From assembly GCA_002751075.1 (NCBI GenBank), contig NAOQ01001058.1, positions 3,193-15,174 of the forward strand: DNA of 11,982 nucleotides, written 5' to 3'. This DNA comes from Ichthyophonus hoferi (taxonomy: Eukaryota > Opisthokonta > Ichthyosporea > Ichthyophonida > Ichthyophonidae). Below, in pieces: positions 1-9,700 of the stretch. The position numbers were made by a program, and so were the translations under genes. The stretch's first letter is position 1; the number at the start of each line of letters is the position of its first letter. The notes under the pieces are model-generated. The model did no database searches. It was not told the origin of the DNA and saw only the letters and a program-made list of their open reading frames with translations.

Positions 1-10
1 ATCATGCAAG
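1..10 (+). CDS. Possible end of the preceding spherulin-4 exon
   Basis: The first ten bases end in AAG directly before GTACAC, a usable splice donor. Read in the phase required by the exon at 247 they give Ser-Cys-Lys, which would continue the cysteine-rich stretch that follows. Ten bases are far too few for proof; the true upstream exon may lie entirely off the left edge. Confidence 0.2.
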
Positions 11-246
11 GTACACGTCTATTACAATGCTTTTTTGCATCATTCCATTACAGCTTCAAGTCTAACCTTTAAAGATAGAAATACATATTCGTACAAAAAT
101 AAATATCTAGGCCACTTAAAGGAGGAAAACCTCACTCACCTATATTTTACCCCCATGAGTCATGATATAATTTACCTGAAACTATAAATATTTATTAATA
201 ATTAAGTCAAAATTGCATCTCTAACTCTTACCCATTCCCCACACAG

Positions 247-3200
247 GGAACCTTTATAGAGAAATGTGTCGATGTAAAAAAATGCTGTACTTACCAGTCC
301 ACTGAGCCGCCGTCAAAGGGCCCCGCAGCTTTGGTACCATTCTACAGTGCGGCCAAAACAAACAAGGCTGGCAGGTGTGCGAGTAAGGCCTGGAAAACAT
401 TAGCCAAAGGGTGCGGGGCAACCTTGGCCATCATCAATCCGAACAATGGACCGTATGTCTACAAGAAACAACAAACTGATTTTGCGGTAAGGTTTTGAAG
501 AGCGCGGGAGGTTAAACATGTTTGTATGCAGACTGCTTGCTACCGTGTGTTAATATAACTTTGGTTGTGCATTTTATTATGGAAAAGTCCTTGCATACAT
601 GTAGTACTGTGAATATGTACGCACAAGTAGACATTTTTGCATAAGTGAATGTGTATGGTGTGTAGGCAAATATTTGTATGCATAACGAAGCTGCCAATAG
701 CTATTTAATATGTGATTCTTCAACAGGAGGACAAAAGTATGCCAATTACAGTTTTTATTGTTCTTAATAATATCCTTAAAAACAGTAAAAACAAATATAT
801 TGCAAAAAATATAGCAGGCATTAATTTAATGTATTGTTTGTGCTACAGGTATGCATGGACTACGCATCAGTACATGGAGTAAAGTTTGTGGGATATATTT
901 ACACCAAGTCGACAGACTTCGATCCTGTTACCGGTATATTTACACAAACAGGTCTTAGGTAATAATCCAAATATCTTACTCCTTTTATACCAAAATTTGG
1001 TTTGTTTTCCTTTATTTTTCATAGATTTTCGTATTTCACAATAGTTAATATGGCAGTTACAGCATAGAATAGGCGTATGCCAATGGTCTTTCCCATACTA
1101 TTCTTTTACCAACTCTTTTTTTCTAATTGCATCCTTATTCACTTATGCAAACCTCTTATCTTCTGCAGAAACTATGATTTGATCAAGAAAGATATAGATG
1201 AGTGGTACCGAGTCTTTGGAAATATTAAAGGATTTACAGGGATATTCATTGACGAAGCGTCCAGTGCTTACCAAGCCAATACTAAGGCATGGAATGTAGA
1301 CCATATAGCGTTCTATCAAAAGGTAAACATTATCTTTTTGATATTTGGTTTTAAATCATATCAAATGTAGGCAGGTCCAAAATACTGAATTTGACTGCCA
1401 CAAATTCTTTATACTTTTATAATGTAAATTATGCAGATAATCTAAAATTTTACAATTAAGTGTGCTTTGTACACGAATAAGTATAGATACAGATACATCC
1501 AAAACAAAAACAAAGATAATCAATCAAACCAATGATTAATTATTAACAACAATCGTTTACAACTTAAAATATTAAGTAGCATATGATGTGATGACTCCAA
1601 ACATAAAATACTTTAATATATATGCCAAACCCAACGGAAATATTCAAATATAAATATCCACCCATATACAGATTGTAAACTACATTCGAAGCAAAGCCGC
1701 CGATGCGCTCATTGTTTATAACTCAGGAGGAACTCCACCCGCGGAGATGTGGAAAACATCTGTGACTTTTCCCGACCCCGTAAATGTAACCGTAATTAAC
1801 GAGATTCCTGTTGGCGCAATGTATCCTGCTGGTAGGTTCAGTATCTTTAAACGCCATCTTTCCTTGGAATTTTTATCCTCTGAGACTGGCATTTTGTATA
1901 TTCACATTGTGCTCTCACCTCACACAGCCAATTATACTTGTAATTAACCATTCTTTATACAACATGTAACGTATATTAAAAACATAATGTGAAGTCTAAT
2001 GTGATGTCAATTAATCTATTATTATCATTTTCCTACAAACTAATTTGGGCTTAATTCCAAGAATTTATGATAGCCTTCAGTTTACAGTAGCCTCAATATC
2101 TAATTGCCGGACGTTTTAGTCTTCACATATAATCATAAGAGCATACATATACGCGGTTTCATTATATTGTTCACCCACCATCTTCCCTCCATAAATTTTC
2201 GCCTTCTTATATATGTTGTTGACACAGTTGGATGCCTAAATCATCTGTGGACTAAGGAAAAAGGCACCTTTGGACATGGCTCACTATGTCCGGTAACTAT
2301 CCCATGTACATGTACATATATATAATATTTAGTTATTTATATTCAAGAAAACGTTTAAAGAATGTTGCCATGTGATTTATTTTGTGTTTCTACTTGCCCA
2401 TTTGGGTTATCTACGTTTTCTAACAATGCATGGCGTAGTATAAAGACGGAGTTTTAAGGTGTACCCTAACAAACAACTTGATTTAATTGCTATTGGCAAT
2501 TTTATCTATTTCTTACTTATACAATCACAGATGCACGCATGCATTATGTATATAGATACGCATTTACATAAGCTAGCTTGGATAAACATAACCCTCATAG
2601 ATAAATTAGATACAAACATGTATAAACACAGAAAAACTTGATCATGAATGTATGCCGATAGCAGAGAGAATGAAGTCGAGTAAAATTAAACGAGAGTAAA
2701 TATGTACATACCAAGATAGATCAAATCCTCTCGTATGATAATGCTATGCACTCAACTAACAAGATGGTGGTGTCTCAGTATGTACCTGATGGGGATCAAA
2801 TTGAGCCATTTCTTAGTGCCATGAGCAGGAGAGAGACAGCGGGTGCCACATTAGTTTTTGAGTAATTATCCCCTTTTTTTGTTGCACGCCTGCCTTTTCT
2901 TAAATAATAACTGGATTTTTAACAGTAATCTTTTTATCGCATACGCTAGCTCATTTACCTTCATTTGGATCTTCAGTCCACCTAGCCGCCATTAATATTC
3001 TTATTGGCTTTCCGTGCAATTTATCATCTTTCGATGTCAGTCTCGCCTAAAACAAACTAGAACCAAGTCACACACTTCAACTAATTACCTTTGTATATTC
3101 ATTCACCTACGCAGTGCAAGGGAAAAACAAGCCTATAAAAGTCTAGAAGATGCTACCAAGCACAATATCCGCTATCATTACGTCAGCCATCGTACCCTCG

Positions 3201-3271
3201 CAAATAACCCGTGGGGTAGTCTGGCCACATACTGGAATAACTATATGCAAAAACTTAACAAATTGAGGTAG
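247..3271 (+). CDS. Spherulin-4 family protein (GH135-like glycoside hydrolase), six exons, 5' partial
   Basis: Exons: 247-486, 849-958, 1169-1322, 1672-1831, 2720-2861 and 3115-3271 (TAG stop). They sum to 963 bases, 320 residues, with matching phases at all five introns (donors GTAAGG, GTAATA, GTAAAC, GTAGGT, GTAATT). Family hallmarks in order: IINPNNGP (residues 62-69), GYIYT (95-99), GIFIDE (141-146), YNSGG (184-188), INEIP (210-214) and NPWGSLATYW near the C-terminus (300-309). In the studied fungal member Sph3 (GH135), which cleaves alpha-1,4-galactosamine-containing polysaccharide, an Asp-Glu pair and a later Glu are needed; D145-E146 and E212 are the likely equivalents (inference from spacing). 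A cysteine-rich stretch (C7, C13, C14, C44, C56) precedes the barrel. The start codon and any signal peptide lie outside the window, so secretion cannot be judged. An AATAAA at 3429-3434 could serve as the polyadenylation signal. The family call is firm; the substrate is unknown. Confidence 0.9.
2228..2292 (+). other. Exon-like segment inside spherulin-4 intron 4
   Basis: Within the 888-base intron (1832-2719) a 65-base piece is preceded by GACACAG and followed by GTAACT, so it has both splice borders. Entered in phase 1 it is open (starting with VGCLNHLW). It would leave in phase 0, however, while the next real exon needs phase 1, so inclusion would shift the frame. The protein family runs directly from the exon ending at 1831 into the one starting at 2720. 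This is either chance or a frame-disrupting cassette exon. The rest of this intron shows nothing recognisable. Confidence 0.2.
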
Positions 3272-3428
3272 AGATCTTGAAATTGTAAATTCTATATTGG
3301 GCATTGTCCGCCAATTTAAAAATATTGAAAATCTTAGGTTAGAGGAGATATGGGTTATACTTTCACTGGTTGAAATTAATTTTTGATGAACAAATTTAAA
3401 TAACTTTAAATTAAACTATATACAACAA

Positions 3429-3434
3429 AATAAA
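3429..3434 (+). terminator. Candidate polyadenylation signal AATAAA of the spherulin-4 gene
   Basis: First canonical AATAAA after the TAG stop, about 158 bases downstream, in AT-rich sequence. The hexamer is common by chance at this base composition. The stretch 3272-3835 otherwise shows no gene or recognisable element. Confidence 0.35.
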
Positions 3435-3835
3435 GGACGTATGATAACTTGTATAATTTATTTCATAAAATATAAATTCTTTGAACCAGAATAAGATCAA
3501 ATTACAACGACTATCAGATGTGGAGGGCATAGGTCTAGTCCTGATAGACAATCTTTTGGGGGGAAATTCTACCATTGTATATCCTAGCGTCATAAAACGA
3601 TGGTATTATACTACCAGGTGTCCCAACTCGTAATGCCATTATACACACATCTACCTATATAATTTTTATTTTGTTTTTGCAGAGTACCGGTTAGAGTGCC
3701 GTCTTGAGACTGGCAGATAGGGCCAACCTGTTACTATTTCTCTATGTATCACTCTTATTGACGTTTCATATATGTAAAGGTAGCGATACTATAACATACT
3801 ATTAGTGGGAGAGCCAACCGCAATAGATAAAATGA

Positions 3836-3850
3836 TTTTTTTTTTTTTTT
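3836..3850. repeat. Poly-T tract (15 T)
   Basis: Uninterrupted run of 15 T in the + strand. It could be the A-tail of a retroposed element lying on the - strand, which would suit the tRNA-like head about 270 bases to the right, but no continuous element body is recognisable between them. Confidence 0.7.
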
Positions 3851-4039
3851 GTTGAAACTATGATGTGCCATTAACTTAGAGCCTGTGCTCACGAGAATAA
3901 GACAGTGTGAATACAAAGTGTTTTTTATTGAGAAAGGGAGAATGTATTACATTTCTACACCTATTGAGCGAAAAGTACAATCTATAAATGGTATGCAAAT
4001 TGTCTTAATATTTGATAAAATAAATTAAGATTAAAAATG

Positions 4040-4135
4040 AGGGGTGTGTTAGATTAAAATTCGAACTCCTGTAAAATAGCATACTTGTAGTCACAGACAC
4101 AGCTCATAACTGGAAGGTGCTAACTAGACCACAAT
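4040..4135 (-). mobile_element. tRNA-derived SINE head (probable fragment)
   Basis: On the - strand an A-box-like stretch TGGTCTAGTTAGCACC (about 4132-4117) is followed by a B-box-like GAGTTCGAAT (about 4068-4059). Together they read like a polymerase III internal promoter of tRNA origin. The boxes are about 62 bases apart, more than in an ordinary tRNA, and no acceptor stem pairs, so this is not a working tRNA gene. The tail towards lower coordinates cannot be delimited; a poly-A end could be the T-run at 3836-3850. No target-site duplication was identified. Other repeat types remain possible. Confidence 0.35.
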
Positions 4136-4377
4136 ATAGACATACTCTTGAGGCACTTACCTATGTACCCTGCTTAAATGATATTGAAAACAAGCAGAAT
4201 TCAAACCAATATATATTTATATGTATTTATATAAATTTCATCCAGTGAATGAAATACACATTGCTCTATATTGTGCTATCCTGTTAATTAATAAACTGTT
4301 GCGGAGCCGTTCCCTCTGAATGAGCACGTAATACATACAATAATGAGGTGATTAGCTGCCAGGCCATGCAAATAAGG

Positions 4378-4525
4378 ACACAGTGGTATTAGATTATCGA
4401 GATAAGATCAGACATTTGTAGTGAACTAAGTGGTATTCTGTGAATTATAGGCTATCGAGGTTAGATTAGGCAATTAACGTTGGCCAAGTGATGTTATGTA
4501 AATTGTGGTAACCGATAAAGATCTT
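4378..4525. repeat. Weak imperfect tandem repeat, about 55 bp unit
   Basis: Three diverged units share the theme AAGTGGTAT or AAGTGATGT, then GTAAATT or GTGAATT, then a TATCGAG or ACCGATA block and AGATTAG or AAGATC, beginning near 4385, 4433 and 4487. Similarity is visible by eye but well below 80 percent, and indels separate the units. No coding sense. Confidence 0.3.
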
Positions 4526-4630
4526 TTTGACGAGTCTTATTTACATTAACGAATACAGCTATAATTATGCCCCAATAGGCAAATGTCAGAGAAGGATAAA
4601 ACAGAACGGAAACAACCAATAAATTTTTGA

Positions 4631-4695
4631 CACCCGTGGGCATGCGCGGCACCCCTGCATGCGCCGCATACACGTATGATGCCGATACGGTCAAA
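4631..4695. promoter_or_regulatory. CpG-rich patch with paired GCATGCGC elements
   Basis: A short GC- and CpG-rich island in AT-rich spacer. GCATGCGC occurs at 4640-4647 and again at 4657-4664, each followed by SGC, giving two direct repeats 17 bases apart. The octamer is part of the animal NRF1 consensus (GCGCATGCGC). This is a possible promoter or protein-binding site, but no gene start is recognised on either side, so the role is inferred from composition only. Confidence 0.3.
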
Positions 4696-5234
4696 CACGA
4701 ATTCGTTCGCTCGCAACACAAAGTATTGCATTTATTATTTTTTCTTAACAATATTATAATATATTTAAAATCCATTAGATGATTAGAAGATACTGGCCAG
4801 TATATTTTCATTATTGTATTGTATTGTAGTCGTCCTTTCTTACTGTAATGTCTAGTTACCCACTGGCACTTGAATATAATAGTCAGTGCCCAGATCTTTC
4901 ACCCTTCAGGAATCAGAAAACTCTTTACTAAAATTATATGTTCTTACAGAACCGTTGATTCCGAATGGACGCGTAGTTCGGTCTATGTCCTGATAGCAAG
5001 CGGATGATGAAATGGCCAGTCATATTAGTTTATTACCAATTGCACAACGTTTCCATCCTACCAGGAAAATAGTTTGGTCGATAAAAAGTCTGGGAGCCAT
5101 TACATTTATGAGCTAATTAGCTAACGAACGTTCAAAATGAAGATGCAGTAGTATTCGAGTACCGATATGAGATTGGACAATTCTAGTGTCTGTTTTCCCT
5201 CTTTGATGATTTTAGCCAATAAGAATCTTTACGA

Positions 5235-5735
5235 TTGGTCCTGCTCTGTCATTATGCAATAACCACATTAGCTTCTGACCGAATCAAAGCATCGATCTCC
5301 TCTGAATTAGGAGAGATGGCATTCCCAGATGATCTATCACATTTTAACCAGCCAATGGTAGAGATCCAACGACAATATGATGTTTCATTACCAAATCTAT
5401 CAGGTTGGATATTGCGCAACTAATCAATCCTGAGTCACTTAATTAAATATGATTTAACGGTACAATCGCGATTAACGATCTTGTAACACTTCCCCATTGG
5501 CTTGAGCGTCTATCCTGGAAAAAGAGTCAGGGCAATTCATTGAGGTAGAATTACTACAGCCAGTAATTCAGAAAGTCGGTACACGCGACTTCTATAGGAC
5601 CTCTATCGCTCGGCCGTCTTAAGAACGGAGCAGATATATTTGCTATTACTACCGTCCAATAAAACTAATTATTACACAATAATCAATGGGGGGAGATCCC
5701 AAAGCCTGTGGACAAGTCAAACTACCACATTGCTA
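5235..5735 (+). repeat. Tandem-duplicated coding-like block, copy 1
   Basis: Two parts resemble copy 2 at 5785-6080: the ATTGGTCC to ACATTAGC region (5237-5277 against 5788-5823), and 5556-5735 against 5872-6080. In the best block (5556-5610) I count about three quarters identical bases. Between these lies an open 62-codon stretch (5235-5423, ending in GWILRN then TAA) with no counterpart in copy 2. Near 5550-5600 both copies can be read in the same frame, giving ELLQPV here and LSLLQPI in copy 2, which hints at former coding. I recognise no protein family. It may be a pseudogene, an unknown repeat, or exons of an unrecognised gene. Confidence 0.45.
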
Positions 5736-5784
5736 TAGAGAATGATAATAGTTATTATATATGTCGAAATATAGCACCTCTTAC

Positions 5785-6080
5785 TGATTGGTCCCATTGT
5801 GCAATAAATAACTACATTAGCATCTAAATACATCAAATCGTTGACTCCTGTATTAGAACAGAGTTATCATTACTACAGCCAATTGCCCCGAGAGTCCGTA
5901 TACACGCCTTCCATAGGACATCTACAACTTCAACTTGGTCTTGCGGGCAGATCAGATCGACTAGTTATTACTACTGCTGGCCCATCAAGAGCTGCTATTA
6001 TACACCCAATTGGAGCCTCCGAAGCCAGTGGGCAAGTCACCAGAACTACCACAGGTAGCTATAATTCTTTATAAGATTTA
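5785..6080 (+). repeat. Tandem-duplicated coding-like block, copy 2
   Basis: This is the second copy of the block at 5235-5735. It contains a 77-codon open frame (5841-6074) with ordinary-looking composition (for example PSIGHLQLQLGLAGR), ending next to ACAG followed by GTAGCT, which could be a splice donor near 6054. A second frame over the same stretch is also open for roughly 75 codons, so openness alone is weak evidence of coding. No homolog is recognised. The copies are clearly old, since substitutions and gaps are spread throughout. Confidence 0.45.
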
Positions 6081-6187
6081 TTTTTTATTTTTCAAATGAC
6101 TCTCTATCTCTAACCATCTGTATATACCTTGGTAAATGATAGTAAGATTATTTGATTGACTGGCTCTATGGCCTAACAAGACCTCTT

Positions 6188-6316
6188 GTTATTGGTTATT
6201 GTTTCACTTTCATCTACCAATCAATGTAATGCAATGGGCAATCTTTATATACCCTCCTGATATCCGACATATCAAATCACAACTGATGGTAGTCTCTTAT
6301 TGGTAAATTATAAATA
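6188..6316 (+). promoter_or_regulatory. CCAAT/TATA cluster, promoter-like
   Basis: ATTGG near 6191-6195, CCAATCA at 6217-6223, ATTGG near 6299-6303 and TATAAATA at 6309-6316 lie in the order of a conventional core promoter pointing right. No open frame or exon follows before the antisense 3' end of TRM44, so a transcript is not supported. In AT-rich DNA the TATA match can arise by chance. Confidence 0.2.
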
Positions 6317-6611
6317 GAGGCCAGTTACAAAGAGTTTATTCGATGATTGCGTTTACACAGGGTACAATTCCCGAGACCAATAGGAGCATTTTTTGGTTTT
6401 AACTCGGTTCTTTCAGTGGTGTAGGCTTGAGTCTTATGAATATTCTATAGGAAAGAGATTGTTGTTGGTTATTAGGGGGTTGGTTACTTTAAAATTATAT
6501 TTTTTTAAAAAATAGTGTTCGCTGAAATAAAAAAGATAAAAACGTCACATGAGTCACTATAATATAATATGATATAGGTAGGCATGGGCTTTGATAGTGC
6601 ATTGCCTTGAC

Positions 6612-6718
6612 AATATATATTTATGTATGTAGGTATGTATGTATGTATATATGTATGTGTATATATGCAGATAAATATTTATATCTATATTTATATCTAT
6701 ATTTTTATATGCATACAT
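6612..6718. repeat. TATG and AT-rich microsatellite beyond the TRM44 stop
   Basis: Runs of TATG and GTAT units (about 6621-6660), then TATATC/TATATT units, just downstream of the TRM44 stop on its coding strand, so probably in or beyond its 3' untranslated region. The stretch 6317-6611 shows no gene. Confidence 0.75.
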
Positions 6719-6722
6719 GCAT

Positions 6723-9700
6723 TCAATATCTATTATTAAACCAACAAGATTCCACGTACCAATAAGGGCTAGGTCTAGGACCAGATGGCCTTAGTTCTAT
6801 GGTGTCATGTGCAAACGAACACTCATTAGCTGATCTAGGACAGCCATCAGGGTGATGAGCTATAAATAGACAGGGCTTGGTCTTGGCACTTTTATAGGCT
6901 ATAAAGAGTGAGATGTTATTGGATAGAATATTTTAGAATATTTTAAAATATTTTAAAATATTTTCTAATGTAATCTAAGGTTATGATTCGATTTAAGATG
7001 TGATAAGATAATACAATGTTTTCGTTCATTTAATATATGGTTGTGATTGGATAGAATATGATATAGTGGGATAGAACGATAAATATATAATAAAACGTTA
7101 TGATTGGGTGTCATAGTATAACAAAATATAATTTGTTAATCTGCTATGTCATGTACATAGTCATTTGTACACTCTACCTAGGCCGATTTTACTCCTGTAT
7201 AGTATATTGTATAGTATTTTATTGTATTACATGGTATTGTATTCTATTATAATGGTATATTGTATAATATTATCTTATATTATACAATATTATGCTATAC
7301 TATACTACACTAATTACTTACCTATATCAGGTTTTCCAGTTGGCTTAGTTGGACGAATAGCATTGCTAGGATCAGCATCCATCCGCCAATCACGCATCTG
7401 CACATGACCTCCCCTCACTTTTATTGGTTAGAATCACTTAAAAAGACGTTTTAAAGGTGTGAGGCCAATCATAGATGAAAGAAAAAAGTGATGGGCCTTA
7501 TATGTATAGCTAGAAAATAGAAATAAAACGTCAACATTTCTATGAGTTTAACCTACTAATCATTATTATCATATATGCGTATGGTGTAGACAAAAACATT
7601 TGATTGGCTTACCTAAAAATAGTTGATTGTGGTTTCTTAGAAGGGTCTGTAGGCCACCACATTCATTCTTTAGGTGTCTGTATATAGGTAGGCGGATAGG
7701 TAGATAGGTAGGTAGGTAGGTAGGTAGGTAGGTAGATATATATATGTAAACATAGTCGTAGTTTTTGTTTTGCAGATATACCTATATACCTACATGCCTA
7801 AGTATAGAAAGAGACAAACATGTCCAAAGCACATACTGCATAGTGTCGGCTCCCAGTAGCTCCACCAATGACTTTAAAGGCAATGACGTACCACACCTCC
7901 ATTTCATAGGTGGGCATTGTTCAACAAGCGCATTCATGACTCTTTGCACGACACTAGAGAGAATGCCTTTGTCTATATAAGGAAGGTCACATGTGAGCAC
8001 CCTGCTTCTGCAGCATATTCGCATGTTGTACAACTATGTGCCTTCGATAAAATAGGATAATCCAATAATATTGATAAAATAAACAATTATAATTGGTTAT
8101 AAACTATAAGTAGAATTATTTTATTTTTCTTCCAATCGGCCGGTGCCTATAAAAAAAACCCGTCAGTCAAGTTCAAATGTGCATATATCTATATTGGAGT
8201 TGGATATAACGATATTAGGCTTGTCCATGACTATAAATGAACATATATATATATATATATCTTTACTCTATATAGAATTACTATCCTGAATACACCCACT
8301 CCATATAGCCCAATAAAAGGTAAGAATATATTGAAATCTAGGGGGATACAATGTAATACAATACAATAAACTCTACCTAATCGGGTACAATTTCGCACCA
8401 CAATCACAGCTTTGCGAGCCTGAAAATCATCGACATTTTCCTGTTTTCCCACTAGATTAGTAAGACGCAACTCCATTTTCATGTTAATATAATATAATAT
8501 AATACAGTATAACAAAACATAACATGACATACATCGAAAAGATCATTATAATAAAATCGTTCCTATAGTCAAATAAAGAACCACCAAAGAACAAATAAAA
8601 TAAATATAGGCCACAAATTCCCTAGTCCCATCCTGTAGATTTCCTTGTTTACCTTTTTGCGTTGGTCAATCAACTCTAATATCTGTGCACGTGTATCTTG
8701 ATCTTTCCACTGACCAATCTGACACACTCTCTTGGTAGATGGAATGCGTAGACTGTCGACATCGACGCTATAACCACATGACTCACCCACCGTCTAATTG
8801 CCTTATTTGGTTAGTGGTGTGTGAATGGCACATGGATAGAGAGAAGAGAGAGATATATAGAGAAATATATTAATACTATTGCATACTTTATTACAGGATT
8901 ATACTTACTAGCATACCTTAACATATACTATTGTATTACTATGCATATCTACATACACAAATACATGCATACATACATACATACATACATACATACATAC
9001 ATACCTTGATATAGTTAAGATATTCTATATACTGTGACCCATTGCCACTTTTTCGAGAGAACTTTCCATAGAGGTCAAAGAAACAGCAAGGCAATACAAA
9101 GTAGTTGCATTTACCTATAAACCAGGCAATCATTATGTGTTATTGTACAAATATTGGGGATAATTATAGAGCCCCATAGTGTAAATATAGGGCTTTAGGA
9201 CCCCCACCAAAGATTGGTATATTATGACGTAGGGAATATGTATACGTATATAGGTATAGTATATTATATTATATTGTATTGTATTATACCTATTATGTTA
9301 TGTTATATTATATTATATTGTATTGTATTATACCTATTATGTTATGTTATATTATATTACATTGAATTATATTATATTATATAATATTATATTAAAATAT
9401 ATAAACACAATTACCCAATCACTGGGGGAATATACATACCACATATAGGTATCCCTAAAATCATATTGTTATATATTTATACTCTTACTTTCATAAATTC
9501 CAATCAAATCAGAAAGCACCCATTAAAGTCAACTAGATATTTCAATTACCATTGGCTGCAAGAATGGGTATCCAGGGCGTGAGCTCATCTGAGTGGTTAC
9601 CTATTAACCAGTCATAACCCTTGTAACTAGTGGTCTCGTTTGGTTGGACGGTATGGACCTCTAAAGTAGCCTCATCTCCAAAGAGATCCCAGATCTAGAC

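Noticed and set aside
512-697. 61-codon - strand frame in spherulin-4 intron 1
   Set aside because: Antisense to an intron, AT-driven composition, no homology or splice context.
2459-2641. 60-codon + strand frame in spherulin-4 intron 4
   Set aside because: Low-complexity residues, no acceptor or donor in a compatible phase, and not needed by the family alignment.
3411-3593. 60-codon - strand frame downstream of the spherulin-4 gene
   Set aside because: No recognisable motif and no neighbouring exon; consistent with chance.
4040-4135. Functional tRNA gene on the - strand
   Set aside because: The A- and B-box-like words are about 62 bases apart and no acceptor or anticodon stem pairs convincingly, so a SINE remnant is the better reading.
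4494-4811. 105-codon open frame on the - strand with a hydrophobic stretch
   Set aside because: It has no recognisable family, spans the CpG patch and pure AT-rich spacer, lacks splice or homology support, and its hydrophobic part is what AT-rich codons give by chance.
6860-6868. TATAAATA-like TATA box
   Set aside because: It lies inside the coding sequence of TRM44 exon 12 and has no gene behind it.
7684-7740. Regularly spaced units as a CRISPR-like or satellite array
   Set aside because: Units are four bases with no spacers; it is a simple microsatellite in an intron.
7765-7980. 71-codon + strand frame
   Set aside because: It is the antisense shadow of TRM44 exon 9.
7782-8033. 83-codon - strand frame as a separate small gene
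   Set aside because: Only 7972-7837 is real; it is TRM44 exon 9 read through into both flanking introns.
8231-8530. 99-codon - strand frame as a separate gene
   Set aside because: Its only conserved part is TRM44 exon 8 (8440-8377); the rest is (TA)n and TATAA intron sequence.
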